Assembly: GCA_030698575.1 (NCBI GenBank)
Contig: JAUYMQ010000044.1
Coordinates: 1-6,878, forward strand
Direction of reading: 5' to 3'
Length of the DNA stretch: 6,878 nt
Origin: Deltaproteobacteria bacterium
Lineage (GTDB): Bacteria > JAUYMQ01
Position 1 is the first letter of the stretch, and every line of letters starts with the position of its first letter. The notes under the pieces are model-generated. The model was not told where the DNA came from. It did not search any database and saw only the letters and a list, made by a program, of their open reading frames with translations. This document shows positions 1 to 5,778 of this stretch, in pieces. Made by a program: the position numbers and the translations under genes.

Positions 1-1196
1 CGAAGGGGTTGATCCAGGGCTCGGTGGTAGTACTGCGCAACGCGGACGCGGCGATCCTGGCCGAGGCGGGGGGGCGGCAGTTCCATAAGGGCCGCTACGC
101 TCGCTACTCCGACTACAACCGCGCCACGGGCTCGCTGCGGCAGCCGGGCTCGGCATGGAAGCCGCTGGTGTACCTGGCCGCGTTTCGCCAGGACATGAAT
201 CTCGACAGCATGGTGCCAGACGAGCCCATCGGGATCCCCGCGGAGACCGATCGCCGGCTGAAGTGGATCGCCAACTACGACAACAAGTTCAAGGGACCAA
301 TCACCCTGCGCGACGCCCTGGCGCAGTCACGCAACGTGCCGACGGTCAAACTGGCCGAGCGCGTCGGCATCTCGAATGTAATCCTTACCGCTCACCGGCT
401 GGGCATCACTTCGCCGCTTGCCAAGAACCTCTCGCTCGCGCTGGGAGCCGGGGAGGTGTCGCTCTTCGAGCTCGCCAGCGCTTACGCCGTCTTCGCGAGC
501 GAGGGCAAGAGAATCCGCCCGGTCTTCGTCCGGAAGATCCTCGATCGCCACGGGCAGATCATCGGGGTGAACAAGCGCGTGCCCGACCCGAACGAGGGGG
601 CCGAGCCGAAGGTGAAGAGCACCTACGAGGACAAGCTGGAACTCCGCCGCGCGGCCGTCGGGCCCGAAGACTTCCCTCCGGGCAACGTGATGAGCCGGTC
701 GACGGCCTATCAGATCACCGATCTGCTGCAGGGCGTCGTGCGCTACGGCACCGGACGGAGCGTCCAGGCGCTCGGGCGCCCGGCGGCCGGCAAGACCGGC
801 ACGACCAACGATCTGCGCGATGCCTGGTTCATCGGGTTTACGCCGCAGCTAGTGGCCGGCGCCTGGGTTGGCTTTGATGAGGAGCAGCCGATCGGCCACA
901 AGGAAACCGGCGGCCGTGCGGCGGCGCCGATCTGGCTCTACTTCATGGAGAAGGCGCTGGAGGGGAAGCCCGTTCTCGACTTCCAGGTGCCGGATACCAT
1001 CACCTTCGCCCGCGTCGATTCCCACACGGGGCGCCCGGCCGGTGAGGACGAGAGGGGAAACACGATCTTCGAGGCCTTCAAGCAGGGCCACGAGCCGCCG
1101 GTGCGGCGAAACGACGAGGGTTCCGAGGGCGCCTCCTACACTGCCGGCCCCCTGCGGCCGCCTCCCGTCGATTTCTTCCGCCGCGACTATCAGTAG
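1..1196 (+). CDS. mrcA: Class A penicillin-binding protein (PBP1A type), C-terminal transpeptidase part, 5' truncated by window edge
   Basis: This is the DD-transpeptidase half of a bifunctional peptidoglycan synthase, which cross-links stem peptides on the periplasmic face of the inner membrane. The frame is open to the window edge (codons from position 3), and the first TTG at position 9 is internal to the protein, so the glycosyltransferase domain and membrane anchor lie upstream. Numbering from that TTG, all three penicilloyl-serine transferase motifs are present: SxxK at residues 48-51 (GSAWK, nucleophile Ser48), SxN at 107-109 (SRN) and KTGT at 262-265. The stretch around residues 270-325 (DAWFIGFTPQ, then AGAWVGFD and PIWLYFMEKAL) is typical of the PBP1A end of the domain. 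A proline- and charge-rich tail of about 60 residues follows and ends in a TAG. The gene converges on the decayed MscS gene with only 20 bp between them, and I see no terminator hairpin there. The fold and family are sure; the 1A subclass is likely. Confidence 0.95.
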   Translation, partial: KGLIQGSVVVLRNADAAILAEAGGRQFHKGRYARYSDYNRATGSLRQPGSAWKPLVYLAAFRQDMNLDSMVPDEPIGIPAETDRRLKWIANYDNKFKGPITLRDALAQSRNVPTVKLAERVGISNVILTAHRLGITSPLAKNLSLALGAGEVSLFELASAYAVFASEGKRIRPVFVRKILDRHGQIIGVNKRVPDPNEGAEPKVKSTYEDKLELRRAAVGPEDFPPGNVMSRSTAYQITDLLQGVVRYGTGRSVQALGRPAAGKTGTTNDLRDAWFIGFTPQLVAGAWVGFDEEQPIGHKETGGRAAAPIWLYFMEKALEGKPVLDFQVPDTITFARVDSHTGRPAGEDERGNTIFEAFKQGHEPPVRRNDEGSEGASYTAGPLRPPPVDFFRRDYQ

Positions 1197-1216
1197 GCTC
1201 AGCTCCCCTTCTCTCC

Positions 1217-2047
1217 CTACCCATCTCCTGCGCGGCGGATGCCCGGCGGCCATAGCCGGAAACCGCCGGGCTTGTAATCCTTCGGAAGGTAGTCGTCCGG
1301 AATCTGCGCGCGATGGCCGGCATGTTCTCGGGCTTCTTCGTCCAGGCATTCAGCTCGTAGCGGACGTAATAGTCCTCGAGGGCCGTCTGCAAAACGAAGG
1401 GACGGGGCTCGGGCTCGAGGTCCGGCGCTTCGAGCGCCGCCGCCACGAGCAGAGCATGCACCTTCCGCCACGGAACGTCGTACCCGATTGTCACCGCGGT
1501 GTGCAGAACCACGCCATCCCGTCTCGCGGGCGCGCTGTAGTTGATCATGGGATTTCCCATCACCATCGCATTCGGGATGGTGATCTCCACGTTCTTCACG
1601 GTTCGAAGCCGCGTCACGAAGGTCGTCTTCTCGATCACGTCCCCGGTCGCATCGGCAATCTTCACACGGTCACCGACGTCAAAAGCGCGCATGTAAGTCA
1701 GCACGATCCCCGAGATGGCGTTCGCGACGGCGCCCGTGGAGCCAAGCGACAGCAGGACGCCGAGAAAGACCGACACGGCCCGGAAGGCGGGGGAATCGTG
1801 CCCGGGAAGCTCACCTTCCCTTCATCGATGCCGTCGAAAACCAGCCGTGTGGCCCGAACCGCGTAATTCGCCAGGAGGCTACCCGCCACTCGAGGCGCCG
1901 CACCAGCTTGCGCAGAAGCCGCAACAGAACCAGGCCGAAGAGCGCTGCCAGGATGATGGCGACCAGGACAGCAAGGAAGCCGTTCGAATCGGTGAAAGTG
2001 ATCACCGCCCGCCGAATCTCCGACCAGCGTCCGAGCAGGCGCTCCAT
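1217..2047 (-). pseudogene. Decayed long-type MscS mechanosensitive channel gene with three frame-breaking internal deletions
   Basis: An intact homologue would be an inner-membrane channel that opens under membrane tension. Recognisable parts follow in order on the minus strand but in changing frames. Segment A (2047 to about 1868) holds a start, one hydrophobic helix (residues 24-43) and RRLEWRVASWR. Segment B (about 1885-1800) reads LLANYAVRATRLVFDGIDEG and KVSFPG. Segment C (about 1808-1312) reads LPGHDSPAFRAVSVFLG, then the pore helix and beta domain (GSTGAVANAISGIVLTYMRAF, GDRVKI, IPNAMV, TIGYDVPWR, FVLQTALEDYYVRYELNAW). Segment D (about 1315-1217) reads IPDDYLPKDYKPGGFRLWPP and ends in TAG. 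From memory of the family, blocks that normally lie between A and B (transmembrane region), B and C (the FPGFxPxWAxPTYK to PYLPG stretch) and C and D (the YSELHxNIQDxFNEAGVEIMSPHY stretch) are absent. The neighbouring genes are intact, so general sequence error is an unlikely cause. No complete channel can be translated from this locus. Confidence 0.88.
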
Positions 2048-2098
2048 GAACTCAACGACGGCAACCCTCCACCTCCCCCACCCCGCGCGAGTCTATCA

Positions 2099-2126
2099 CC
2101 CCGGAACCCCTGGGGGGAGTCCGGGG
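2099..2126. repeat. Strong GC-rich inverted repeat (hairpin) between the divergent mscS remnant and the nuclease gene
   Basis: The 7 bp arms CCCCGGA (2099-2105) and TCCGGGG (2120-2126) pair perfectly. Inside them CCCC (2107-2110) can pair with part of a G6 run (2112-2117), so the whole stretch can fold. There is no T-run on either side, so it is not a textbook intrinsic terminator. It lies upstream of both flanking genes and might be a remnant element, an mRNA leader structure or simply GC-rich sequence. The rest of 2048-2226 shows only the promoter-like boxes and the RBS listed separately. Confidence 0.5.
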
Positions 2127-2171
2127 CCGTTCGCTCGGGGATCCCGGGGGTCACTGTTGCCCGACAATCGC

Positions 2172-2200
2172 TTCAGGAAATCGCCATTGCGGAGTAGAAT
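2172..2200 (+). promoter_or_regulatory. Possible sigma70-like promoter for the nuclease gene
   Basis: TAGAAT at 2195-2200 matches the -10 consensus at five of six positions. TTCAGG at 2172-2177 is a poor -35 (three of six) at the ideal 17 bp spacing. Transcription would begin about 20 nt before the ATG at 2227. An imperfect inverted repeat, CAATCGC (2165-2171) and GCCATTG (2183-2189), overlaps the -35 region and could be an operator. This is inference from sequence alone. Confidence 0.35.
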
Positions 2201-2213
2201 GGCGCGGGATTCC

Positions 2214-2221
2214 AAGGGAGG
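2214..2221 (+). promoter_or_regulatory. Ribosome binding site of the nuclease gene
   Basis: AAGGGAGG lies 5 nt before the ATG at 2227. It is a strong Shine-Dalgarno match and fixes the start of this small ORF, which supports it as a real translated gene. Confidence 0.8.
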
Positions 2222-2226
2222 CCTCA

Positions 2227-2619
2227 ATGGCGGGAGGAAAGAGAGCGGTGCCGAGCGGCCAGTCACTCGAGGACGAGGTCGCCGGCCTCGGAAGGAAGCT
2301 CGGGCTGAACGTCCAGCGGCAGGTGAAGGTTGGGCGGCGGCTCTGGGGAGCGGAGCGCCGGATCGATCTGGTGCTGACTTACCGGGAAAGCCGTCGCAGC
2401 ATCGGTATCGAGTGCAAGGCCCAGGCTGCGCGGGGAACCGCGGAGGAGAAGATTCCGGCGATCATTTCAGACATCGACGCCTGGCCCATCAAGGGGCTCG
2501 TCGTATTCGCCGGCGAGGGGTTCTCGGGCAACATGCAGAACTATCTGTTTTCGACCGGAAAGGCCGTCGCCTTCGAAGATCTGGAAGCCTGGCTCAGGCT
2601 TTACTTCGGGCTCGACTAG
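2227..2619 (+). CDS. Small PD-(D/E)XK nuclease-like protein, probable partner of the adjacent Dam methylase
   Basis: This is a 130-residue soluble protein with no signal peptide or membrane segment. It shows the order expected of a PD-(D/E)XK nuclease core: an N-terminal helix with acidic residues (Glu15, Glu17 in SLEDEVAGLGRKLGL), a strand with Asp47 (RRIDLVL), then Glu62-Cys63-Lys64 in IGIECKAQ. A helix (GTAEEKIPAIISDI), a strand (GLVVFAG) and a short C-terminal helix (FEDLEAWLRLYF) follow. Asp47, Glu62 and Lys64 would be the metal and catalytic residues. It ends 36 bp from the end of a convergent Dam-type methyltransferase gene, which suggests the restriction half of a compact type II-like system, or a GATC-linked repair or mismatch nuclease. 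I recall similar short proteins annotated as PD-(D/E)XK superfamily, but cannot confirm this here. At 130 residues it is much shorter than DpnII- or MboI-type enzymes (around 280). The nuclease fold is likely; the restriction role and the GATC target are inference. Confidence 0.75.
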   Translation: MAGGKRAVPSGQSLEDEVAGLGRKLGLNVQRQVKVGRRLWGAERRIDLVLTYRESRRSIGIECKAQAARGTAEEKIPAIISDIDAWPIKGLVVFAGEGFSGNMQNYLFSTGKAVAFEDLEAWLRLYFGLD

Positions 2620-2655
2620 TAACCCGCTGCGTGGTCGTTTTGATTTCTGCCGGCG

Positions 2656-3504
2656 TCAGGCGGGCGGTGCAGGAATGCGCGAGAGCGAGCTGACGAGCAG
2701 TTCGAAGATGGGACCCCGCCTGTCAGGGCGCGAATTGATGAGCCGGTTGACCTTGACTGCCTCGAGGGGGAGCCCCTCGTAGAGCCCCCGGGTGAACCGG
2801 ACGTCGGAGTTCGAAAGCAGCGCGTAAACCTTCTTCTTCCGCAGCCGCCGGAGCGTCCTTGCCAGGCGATCCTGCTCCGCGGGGCCGAAGGGCAACCGGT
2901 CGTAGGCGGTGAAGCTCGACGTCGTCGAGACGGGGACGTAGGGGGGATCGAAGTAAACCACGTCTCCCGGTTCCGCCTTTTCAACGAACGCTTCGAAATC
3001 ACCCACCCTTATCTGCACGCCCTGCATGACCCGCGAGGCCGCCCTCAGATTGTCCCGATCAAGAATACGGGGGTTCTTGTAGCGCCCGAAAGGGACGTTG
3101 AAGCGCCCCGTTCGATTGACGCGGTACAGGCCGTTGTAGCCCGTGCGGTTCAGGTAGATGAGCCGCGCCGTCCGCGCGGCCAGGCCCAGCCGCGCAGGGT
3201 CCTGCGCGCGGACGCCGTAATAGGTGTCGCTGTCGTGCGGTTTACGGGAGAGACGGGCAAGCCGGGAGATTACGCCTTCGACGTCGTCGCGAACGCCCAG
3301 ATAGGCATCGACCAGTTCGCGATTCTGATCGCCGATGATCGCCCGCCGGAAGGCGCCGCGGGCTGCCAGGGCGAAAAAGACGGCACCGCCGCCGAGGAAG
3401 GGCTCATAATAGGTGACGCAGCGCTCGGGCAGGCGAGACAGGATTTCGGGGAGAAGCTGTCGCTTGCCCCCCGCCCATTTGAGAAACGGCACTGCTTCTT
3501 TCAC
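2656..3504 (-). CDS. dam: Dam-family DNA adenine-N6 methyltransferase (GATC expected)
   Basis: The enzyme transfers a methyl group from S-adenosylmethionine to adenine N6. At 282 residues it is close to E. coli Dam (278). The class alpha motif order is complete: FLKWAGGK at 7-14 (motif X), EPFLGGGAVFF at 34-44 (motif I, AdoMet loop), GDQNREL at 58-64 (motif II), DPPY at 186-189 (catalytic motif IV) and SNSD at 231-234. The recognition segment NGLYRVNRTGRFNVPFGRYK (124-143) closely resembles the GATC-reading hairpin region of Dam and DpnM, so GATC is the expected site. The start is GTG at 3504 with TGAGGG 4 nt upstream; the first motif begins at residue 7, which supports this start. It converges with the small nuclease gene and follows the secreted-protein gene on the same strand after an 85 bp gap holding its own promoter-like boxes and a tandem repeat. 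It could be a restriction-system methylase or a solitary housekeeping Dam. Confidence 0.93.
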   Translation of the reverse strand: MKEAVPFLKWAGGKRQLLPEILSRLPERCVTYYEPFLGGGAVFFALAARGAFRRAIIGDQNRELVDAYLGVRDDVEGVISRLARLSRKPHDSDTYYGVRAQDPARLGLAARTARLIYLNRTGYNGLYRVNRTGRFNVPFGRYKNPRILDRDNLRAASRVMQGVQIRVGDFEAFVEKAEPGDVVYFDPPYVPVSTTSSFTAYDRLPFGPAEQDRLARTLRRLRKKKVYALLSNSDVRFTRGLYEGLPLEAVKVNRLINSRPDRRGPIFELLVSSLSRIPAPPA

Positions 3505-3545
3505 GAAACCCTCAGAAGAATTTACGCGCGTCGTCGCAAGGGAAC

Positions 3546-3575
3546 CTTATCACGGGCGGGTGACAGCTCATACAA
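3546..3575 (-). promoter_or_regulatory. Possible promoter for the Dam methylase gene
   Basis: On the minus strand TTGTAT (3575-3570) and GATAAG (3551-3546) are separated by 18 bp, each matching the sigma70 boxes at four of six positions. Transcription would start about 35 nt before the GTG at 3504. The AT-richer stretch stands out from the GC-rich surroundings. The -35 box overlaps one copy of the tandem repeat at 3573-3595, which would suit an operator. Inference only. Confidence 0.35.
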
Positions 3576-3595
3576 GATTATGGGCAAGATTATGG
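3573..3595 (-). repeat. Tandem 11 bp direct repeat upstream of dam
   Basis: CAAGATTATGG (plus-strand reading) occurs exactly twice, at 3573-3583 and 3585-3595, separated by a single G, giving a 12 bp period. The second copy covers the TAA stop of the secreted-protein gene (3592-3590), and the first copy overlaps the inferred -35 of dam. An exact AT-rich repeat in DNA this GC-rich is unlikely by chance. A paired regulator site, or a small duplication at the end of the upstream gene, are the main readings. Confidence 0.7.
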
Positions 3596-4585
3596 CGCTT
3601 GCTCCACTTTCGGTCGCGCGCCTTCCTTCGGCGAACGGCCCTCCGGCGGCTTGATGTCGCTGGCGGCCAGCCGGTCGATCAACTGATCGAACATCGCCTT
3701 GCGTTTCCGGGCCCGGTCGGGGCGATCGAAGTAGGTGACCTGCAACGCGCCGACCGGGTAGTGGATGACGGCGCCCGTGACCATGACCCGCTCGTCGACG
3801 GCCTGCTGGTAGGCGGTGACCAGGCGCCCGCCGGCCCGGGTATCCACGCCGCTCGTGCGAATTCGCTCCGCCCCCCGGCTGCGCGCCACCTGATCGAGCC
3901 CCTCGAGTAGCAGCTCAAGCGTCTGATCGAACCCCGCCGGGCGATACTCGTAGCGAATCATGCCGGGCGCCCCCTCGGAGGGGTCGTCGGGAGCCGACGC
4001 CCGCCCCGTCAGGCCGGCGTCGTCCAGCATCTCGGGCGACCAGTTCGCCGGAGCGATAATCCCCGCCGGCGCACCCGGCAGGGGAAAGAAAGTGTCTGTC
4101 CTGTCCACGGTCGTCCCAGCGGCGATGCGCGCGGCCACCTCGCGGGCAGGCGCCGGGTCCTCGCCATTCGCCAAAACCGCGACGGGGATCATCCTCGTTC
4201 CCTTCCAGACGAACACCGTGGCCTGAACCAGATGCGCCTTGCCCTGTGTCGCCACGCCCCAGATCTCCGCCGCCGCGTAGCCATCCATCGGAAAGGTGCG
4301 CCCTTCCATCTCGCCCGCCTTCGCATCCTCGGGAAAGACGGCCAGAGCGAGCGGCTTCAGTGCGTCGATATTCGGCGAGAGGATCAGATCGGCGTCGAAG
4401 ACGGCGGCGTCGCGGAATTTCGAGCCTTCGGGGGGACTGAAGGCTTGATCGCCTCCTTCCGATTCGATTCGCGTCCAGCCCTCGGGCGGCTTCACCTCCA
4501 GCTGCGCGGGAGCCGGGGTCGCCGCAAGAAGGGCCAGGGCCGCCCCAAGCAGCGCCGCAGCGGCCCTCTGTCCTGCGCGCATCAT
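3590..4585 (-). CDS. Secreted protein of unknown function, possibly two related domains
   Basis: I do not recognise this protein. It has 331 residues and a clear Sec signal peptide: Arg3 and Arg7, a hydrophobic core at 8-22 and an APA/Q cleavage site after residue 27. It has no cysteine at all, so it is not a lipoprotein and has no disulfides. The mature part falls into two halves (about 31-160 and 172-308) joined by a proline- and glycine-containing linker. Both begin with a P-x-x-W-like turn (PPEGW, APANW) and end with an alpha-helix after a beta stretch, so a tandem duplication of a PsbP/Mog1-like fold is possible but weakly supported. PPEG recurs at residues 33-36, 51-54 and 314-317. The C-terminal 20 residues are charged and disordered-looking. 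Tandem ATG codons start at 4585; AGGAG lies 5 nt upstream. It is divergent from moaA (112 bp apart) and precedes dam on the same strand, with which it might be partly co-transcribed. An exported, probably periplasmic location is the only safe statement. Confidence 0.85.
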   Translation of the reverse strand: MMRAGQRAAAALLGAALALLAATPAPAQLEVKPPEGWTRIESEGGDQAFSPPEGSKFRDAAVFDADLILSPNIDALKPLALAVFPEDAKAGEMEGRTFPMDGYAAAEIWGVATQGKAHLVQATVFVWKGTRMIPVAVLANGEDPAPAREVAARIAAGTTVDRTDTFFPLPGAPAGIIAPANWSPEMLDDAGLTGRASAPDDPSEGAPGMIRYEYRPAGFDQTLELLLEGLDQVARSRGAERIRTSGVDTRAGGRLVTAYQQAVDERVMVTGAVIHYPVGALQVTYFDRPDRARKRKAMFDQLIDRLAASDIKPPEGRSPKEGARPKVEQAP

Positions 4586-4637
4586 TTAAACTCCTGTCCT
4601 GGCCTGCTACACCTGCGACTTCGCCGGGATGCGCGGG

Positions 4638-4666
4638 TTTACACCCCCCCGCTGATGCAGTAGCTT
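4638..4666 (+). promoter_or_regulatory. Possible promoter for moaA
   Basis: TTTACA at 4638-4643 matches the -35 consensus at five of six positions, and TAGCTT at 4661-4666 (three of six) follows after 17 bp. The -35 sits inside a short imperfect palindrome, GGGTTTACACCC (4635-4646), which could be a regulator site. The rest of the 112 bp divergent region 4586-4697 shows only the two RBSs (AGGAG for the minus gene, AAAGGG for moaA). I could not make out a molybdenum-cofactor riboswitch in it. Confidence 0.35.
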
Positions 4667-4697
4667 AGCCTCATCTCTCGGCGCCAGAAAGGGCATT

Positions 4698-5708
4698 ATG
4701 CGATCCGCTGAGTCCCTCCCCGGCCTTCCGCTCCTCGACACCTTCGCGCGCAAGCACGATTACCTTCGAATTTCGATCACCGACCGCTGCAATCTCCGCT
4801 GCCAGTATTGCATGCCCGAAGAGATGGTCTGGATGGAGCGCGCCGATATCCTGAGCTTCGAGGAGATCCTCCGCTTCACCCGCGTGGCGGTGTCGGTGGG
4901 AGTGACCAAGGCGCGGATCACGGGCGGCGAGCCGCTTCTTCGCAAGGACGTCGTGAGCCTCGTCGAACGGCTGGCGGCCATCGAAGGGATCGAGGATCTC
5001 TCCCTCACCACGAACGGCGTCCTGCTCCGCAAACTCGCCGAGCCGCTTTACAAAGCCGGGCTTCGCCGCGTGAACATCTCGCTCGATTCGCTCCGGCCCG
5101 ACCGGTACCACGAGCTCACACGGCGCGATCAGCTGCCCCAGGTGCTCGACGGCATCGAGGCGGCGGCCGACGCGGGTTTCTCTCCGATCAAGATCAACGC
5201 GGTGATGATGAAAGACGTGAACGTCGACGAGGCGATCGAGTTCGCCCTTCTTTCGCGCACCCGCCCCTTTCACGTGCGATTTCTGGAGTACATGCCGCTC
5301 GACGGCCAGGAGCTCTGGAAGCATGAAGACGTGGTCACCGGCGCCCAGATTCTTGCGCGAATTCGCGAGACCGGCGATGTGGTGGCTGTCGAGAGCGACG
5401 ATCTTTCCGAGGTGGCGCGGCGCTGGCGGTTCGAGGACGGCGAGGGCGAGATCGGTTTCATCAATCCCGTGAGCGAGCCCTTCTGCGGCGCCTGCTCGCG
5501 AATCCGGCTCACGGCGGACGGCATGATCAAGAACTGCCTGCTCGGGAACGACGAGTTCAATGTGAAGCGCTTGATGCGCACGGGCGGCGACGACGAGGAG
5601 ATCGCCAGCCTCATCCGCCTGGCAGTCCAGATGAAAGCCGAGCATCACGGCATCAACAGGCCGGGTTTCGAGAAGCTCGTCCGTAACATGAGCCGCGTCG
5701 GCGGTTGA
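4698..5708 (+). CDS. moaA: GTP 3',8-cyclase MoaA (radical SAM, molybdenum cofactor synthesis)
   Basis: MoaA converts GTP to (8S)-3',8-cyclo-7,8-dihydroguanosine 5'-triphosphate, the first step of molybdopterin synthesis, in the cytoplasm. At 336 residues it has normal length. The radical SAM cluster motif is CNLRCQYC, with Cys31, Cys35 and Cys38. The GGEPLLR motif (76-82) binds AdoMet. The C-terminal second [4Fe-4S] cluster is held by Cys263, Cys266 and Cys280 (CGACSRIRLTADG, then KNC), the substrate-binding site diagnostic of MoaA among radical SAM proteins. The protein ends in MSRVGG, the conserved C-terminal Gly-Gly tail needed for activity. The start is ATG at 4698 with AAAGGG 4 nt upstream. 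No other Moco gene (moaC, moaE, moeA) lies in the window, so it stands alone here, divergent from the secreted-protein gene and convergent with the YchF-like gene. The identification is secure. Confidence 0.97.
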   Translation: MRSAESLPGLPLLDTFARKHDYLRISITDRCNLRCQYCMPEEMVWMERADILSFEEILRFTRVAVSVGVTKARITGGEPLLRKDVVSLVERLAAIEGIEDLSLTTNGVLLRKLAEPLYKAGLRRVNISLDSLRPDRYHELTRRDQLPQVLDGIEAAADAGFSPIKINAVMMKDVNVDEAIEFALLSRTRPFHVRFLEYMPLDGQELWKHEDVVTGAQILARIRETGDVVAVESDDLSEVARRWRFEDGEGEIGFINPVSEPFCGACSRIRLTADGMIKNCLLGNDEFNVKRLMRTGGDDEEIASLIRLAVQMKAEHHGINRPGFEKLVRNMSRVGG

Positions 5709-5737
5709 CGATGACCGCGCTTGCGCGGGACATCGTC
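5707..5737. repeat. Near-perfect palindrome / hairpin at the 3' end of moaA
   Basis: Two nested stems are perfect: GACGATG (5707-5713) with CATCGTC (5731-5737), and CCGCGC (5715-5720) with GCGCGG (5723-5728). The loop is TT, and A and GA lie between the stems as a small bulge. It begins inside the moaA stop codon. There is no T-run, so it would be an atypical terminator, but its site between two convergent genes suits a bidirectional transcription stop or mRNA 3' end protection. Its right arm runs into the REP-like element that follows. Confidence 0.75.
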
Positions 5738-5770
5738 ATTGCGAGGAGCGTAGCGACGAAGCAATCCCCC
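5735..5770. repeat. REP-like palindromic repeat element (ATTGCGAGGAGCG / GACGAAGCAATC type)
   Basis: The segment has outer arms ATTGC (5738-5742) and GCAAT (5761-5765) around GAGGAGCG, TA and GCGACGAA. Its plus-strand translation gives IARSVATKQS, a well-known signature of false ORFs made by dispersed REP-type repeats in many bacterial genomes. Such elements are non-coding, usually extragenic, and thought to be moved by RAYT-type transposases; none is encoded in the window. It occupies the gap between the convergent moaA and ychF-like genes, a typical site. The family match rests on recall; copy number in this genome cannot be seen from one window. Confidence 0.8.
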
Positions 5771-5778
5771 GGCCGCGG

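Noticed and set aside
1197-1216. Terminator between the PBP gene and the MscS remnant
   Set aside because: The 20 bp gap is a pyrimidine-rich stretch with no inverted repeat.
868-1866. Plus-strand open frame of 332 codons across the PBP end and the MscS remnant
   Set aside because: It spans two unrelated genes in the wrong frame, and its composition is typical of an out-of-frame GC-rich translation.
1797-1890. Programmed frameshifting to rescue the MscS remnant
   Set aside because: Conserved blocks are missing at every change of frame, so shifting the ribosome would not restore a full protein, and no slippery heptamer is evident.
2620-2655. Terminator between the convergent nuclease and dam genes
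   Set aside because: The 36 bp gap has a short T-run (GTTTTGATTT) but no stable hairpin directly before it on either strand.
4586-4697. Possible molybdenum-cofactor riboswitch ahead of moaA
   Set aside because: The leader is short and I see none of the extended conserved helices of that riboswitch, only a short palindrome and promoter-like boxes.
4671-5648. Long open frame on the minus strand opposite moaA (325 codons)
   Set aside because: It mirrors moaA, shows no recognisable domain, is rich in His, Arg and Ala as antisense frames in GC-rich genes are, and the plus-strand gene has full conserved motifs.
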